From Pseudomonadota bacterium (GTDB lineage Bacteria > Myxococcota_A > UBA796 > SXON01), in NCBI GenBank assembly GCA_030685065.1, contig JAUXQH010000095.1, positions 1 through 64,000 on the forward strand: 64,000 nucleotides of DNA, written 5' to 3'. The translations under genes were made by a program, and so were the position numbers. Within the stretch, counting starts at the first letter, position 1, and each line of letters opens with the position of its first letter. The notes under the pieces are model-generated. The model did not search any database, was not told the origin of the DNA, and was given only the letters and a program-made list of their open reading frames with translations. Shown one piece after another: positions 63,421-64,000 of this stretch.

Positions 63421-64000
63421 ATGGCTGAGTCCTCGCGGGTGCCGGCCGTCTGGCCAGGACAGGTGGGGCCCCGGCGCCACCTGGGCCTGGCGTTGCGCTT
63501 CGGCCTGGCCGCCGCGGGGCTGGCCCTCTTCACCTACCTGGTGGCCGTCTCGGGTGTCTCGCTCCCCCAGCTCCAACGCCTGGGATGGAAGAGCGCCGTG
63601 CTGCTCTTGGCCATCTCGTCGGGTGTCATCCTGGTCGATACCCTGGCTTGGGCCTACGCCATGCGGAGCGTGGTTCGCCCGCCACTCCATCGCCTCGTCG
63701 GCCTCCGGATCGCCGGCGACGCGCTGACGAACGCCGTGCCCGGCGGTGTGGCCCTGGGCGAGGCGTACAAGGCCTTGCAGCTGAAGGCCGGGTATGCCGT
63801 CAGCTGGACGGAGATCACCGTGGCCCTCGTCGGGGTCAAGTTCGGCCTCGCGCTCTCGCAGGCGCTCTTCGTCCTGGCAGGCCTGCTCCTCGTGTACCCG
63901 CTCCTTCGCGACCGGTCTCACGAGCTCTTCGGCTTCGGCGGGGCCCAGCACCTGGCGCTGGGCATCACCCTGGCCACGGGGCTCGCCCTGGTGCTGTTCC
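63421..64000 (+). CDS. Lysylphosphatidylglycerol-synthase-type flippase domain protein, partial
   Basis: An ATG at 63421 opens a frame that runs off the window (at least 193 residues). The protein has repeated membrane helices (FGLAAAGLALFTYLVAVSGV, SAVLLLAISSGVILVDTLAW) and the family motif AVPGGVALGEAYKALQL, typical of the UPF0104 / LPG_synthase_TM family, whose members move lipids or are the flippase half of MprF. It is divergent from the CotH gene. The C-terminal part lies outside the window. Confidence 0.85.
   Translation, partial: MAESSRVPAVWPGQVGPRRHLGLALRFGLAAAGLALFTYLVAVSGVSLPQLQRLGWKSAVLLLAISSGVILVDTLAWAYAMRSVVRPPLHRLVGLRIAGDALTNAVPGGVALGEAYKALQLKAGYAVSWTEITVALVGVKFGLALSQALFVLAGLLLVYPLLRDRSHELFGFGGAQHLALGITLATGLALVLF

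Overview
The window is a 64 kb stretch of very GC-rich bacterial chromosome whose gene content points to a myxobacterium or close relative (Myxococcota, former Deltaproteobacteria). The main clues are a dozen or more predicted lipoproteins, several carrying long Asp-Thr linkers just after the lipidated cysteine; a small protein with a MYXO-CTERM-like tail; a Ser/Thr kinase with a beta-propeller sensor; a hybrid histidine kinase; and a GGDEF/EAL protein with a receiver domain. No rRNA, tRNA, phage, insertion sequence or CRISPR array was found. Many genes start with GTG or TTG, and opposite-strand open frames are long and misleading because of the base composition.

Layout. 0.2-1.0 kb: remnants of a Uma2-family gene and of type I restriction genes (hsdM, hsdS) joined together and ended by a 52-bp tandem repeat. 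1.1-4.6 kb: c-di-GMP signalling protein, response regulator and a small membrane protein. 4.7-9.6 kb: exported proteins and lipoproteins, a DUF502 membrane protein and a DUF2892 protein. 9.8-14.5 kb: MYXO-CTERM-like miniprotein, MsbA-type ABC exporter, a polytopic protein and malate dehydrogenase. 14.6-16.3 kb: a lipoprotein with ASH-like and von Willebrand A-like domains behind a near-perfect sigma-54 promoter. 16.3-24.5 kb: Uma2 protein, threonine aldolase translationally coupled to phosphoglycerate mutase, FAD oxidoreductase, HAD phosphatase and TPR protein. 24.5-30.1 kb: hairpin repeat array, arylsulfotransferase-like lipoprotein, MFS transporter, type II NADH dehydrogenase and a VapBC-type toxin-antitoxin pair. 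30.2-36.1 kb: LTD lipoprotein, a three-gene operon with a DpgA-like type III polyketide synthase, then an overlapping CotH/LTD lipoprotein pair. 36.1-36.6 kb: palindromic repeats. 36.6-47.7 kb: outer membrane protein, small enzymes, a putative metalloprotease with a coupled small gene, and more lipoproteins. 47.7-52.0 kb: MBOAT acyltransferase and a substrate-binding lipoprotein coupled to a hybrid histidine kinase. 52.1-54.2 kb: two lipoproteins with the same leader and different C-terminal domains. 54.3-58.3 kb: Ser/Thr kinase with propeller followed by an FHA/winged-helix protein. 58.4-61.5 kb: AI-2E family permease and a cluster of small envelope-stress proteins. 61.7-64 kb: second CotH lipoprotein and the start of a flippase-like membrane protein that runs off the window.

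Themes. Much of the coding capacity goes to surface lipoproteins with beta-propeller, kelch, beta-helix, LamG, LTD and CotH domains, and to phospho- and c-di-GMP signalling. The larger non-coding gaps lie between convergent genes, and each holds its own family of hairpin-forming repeats. The best candidates for something undescribed are the covarying inverted-repeat array at 24.8-25.0 kb, the type III PKS mini-operon, the kinase/FHA-winged-helix pair, the metalloprotease with its coupled small gene, and a shared upstream motif in front of three surface-protein genes.
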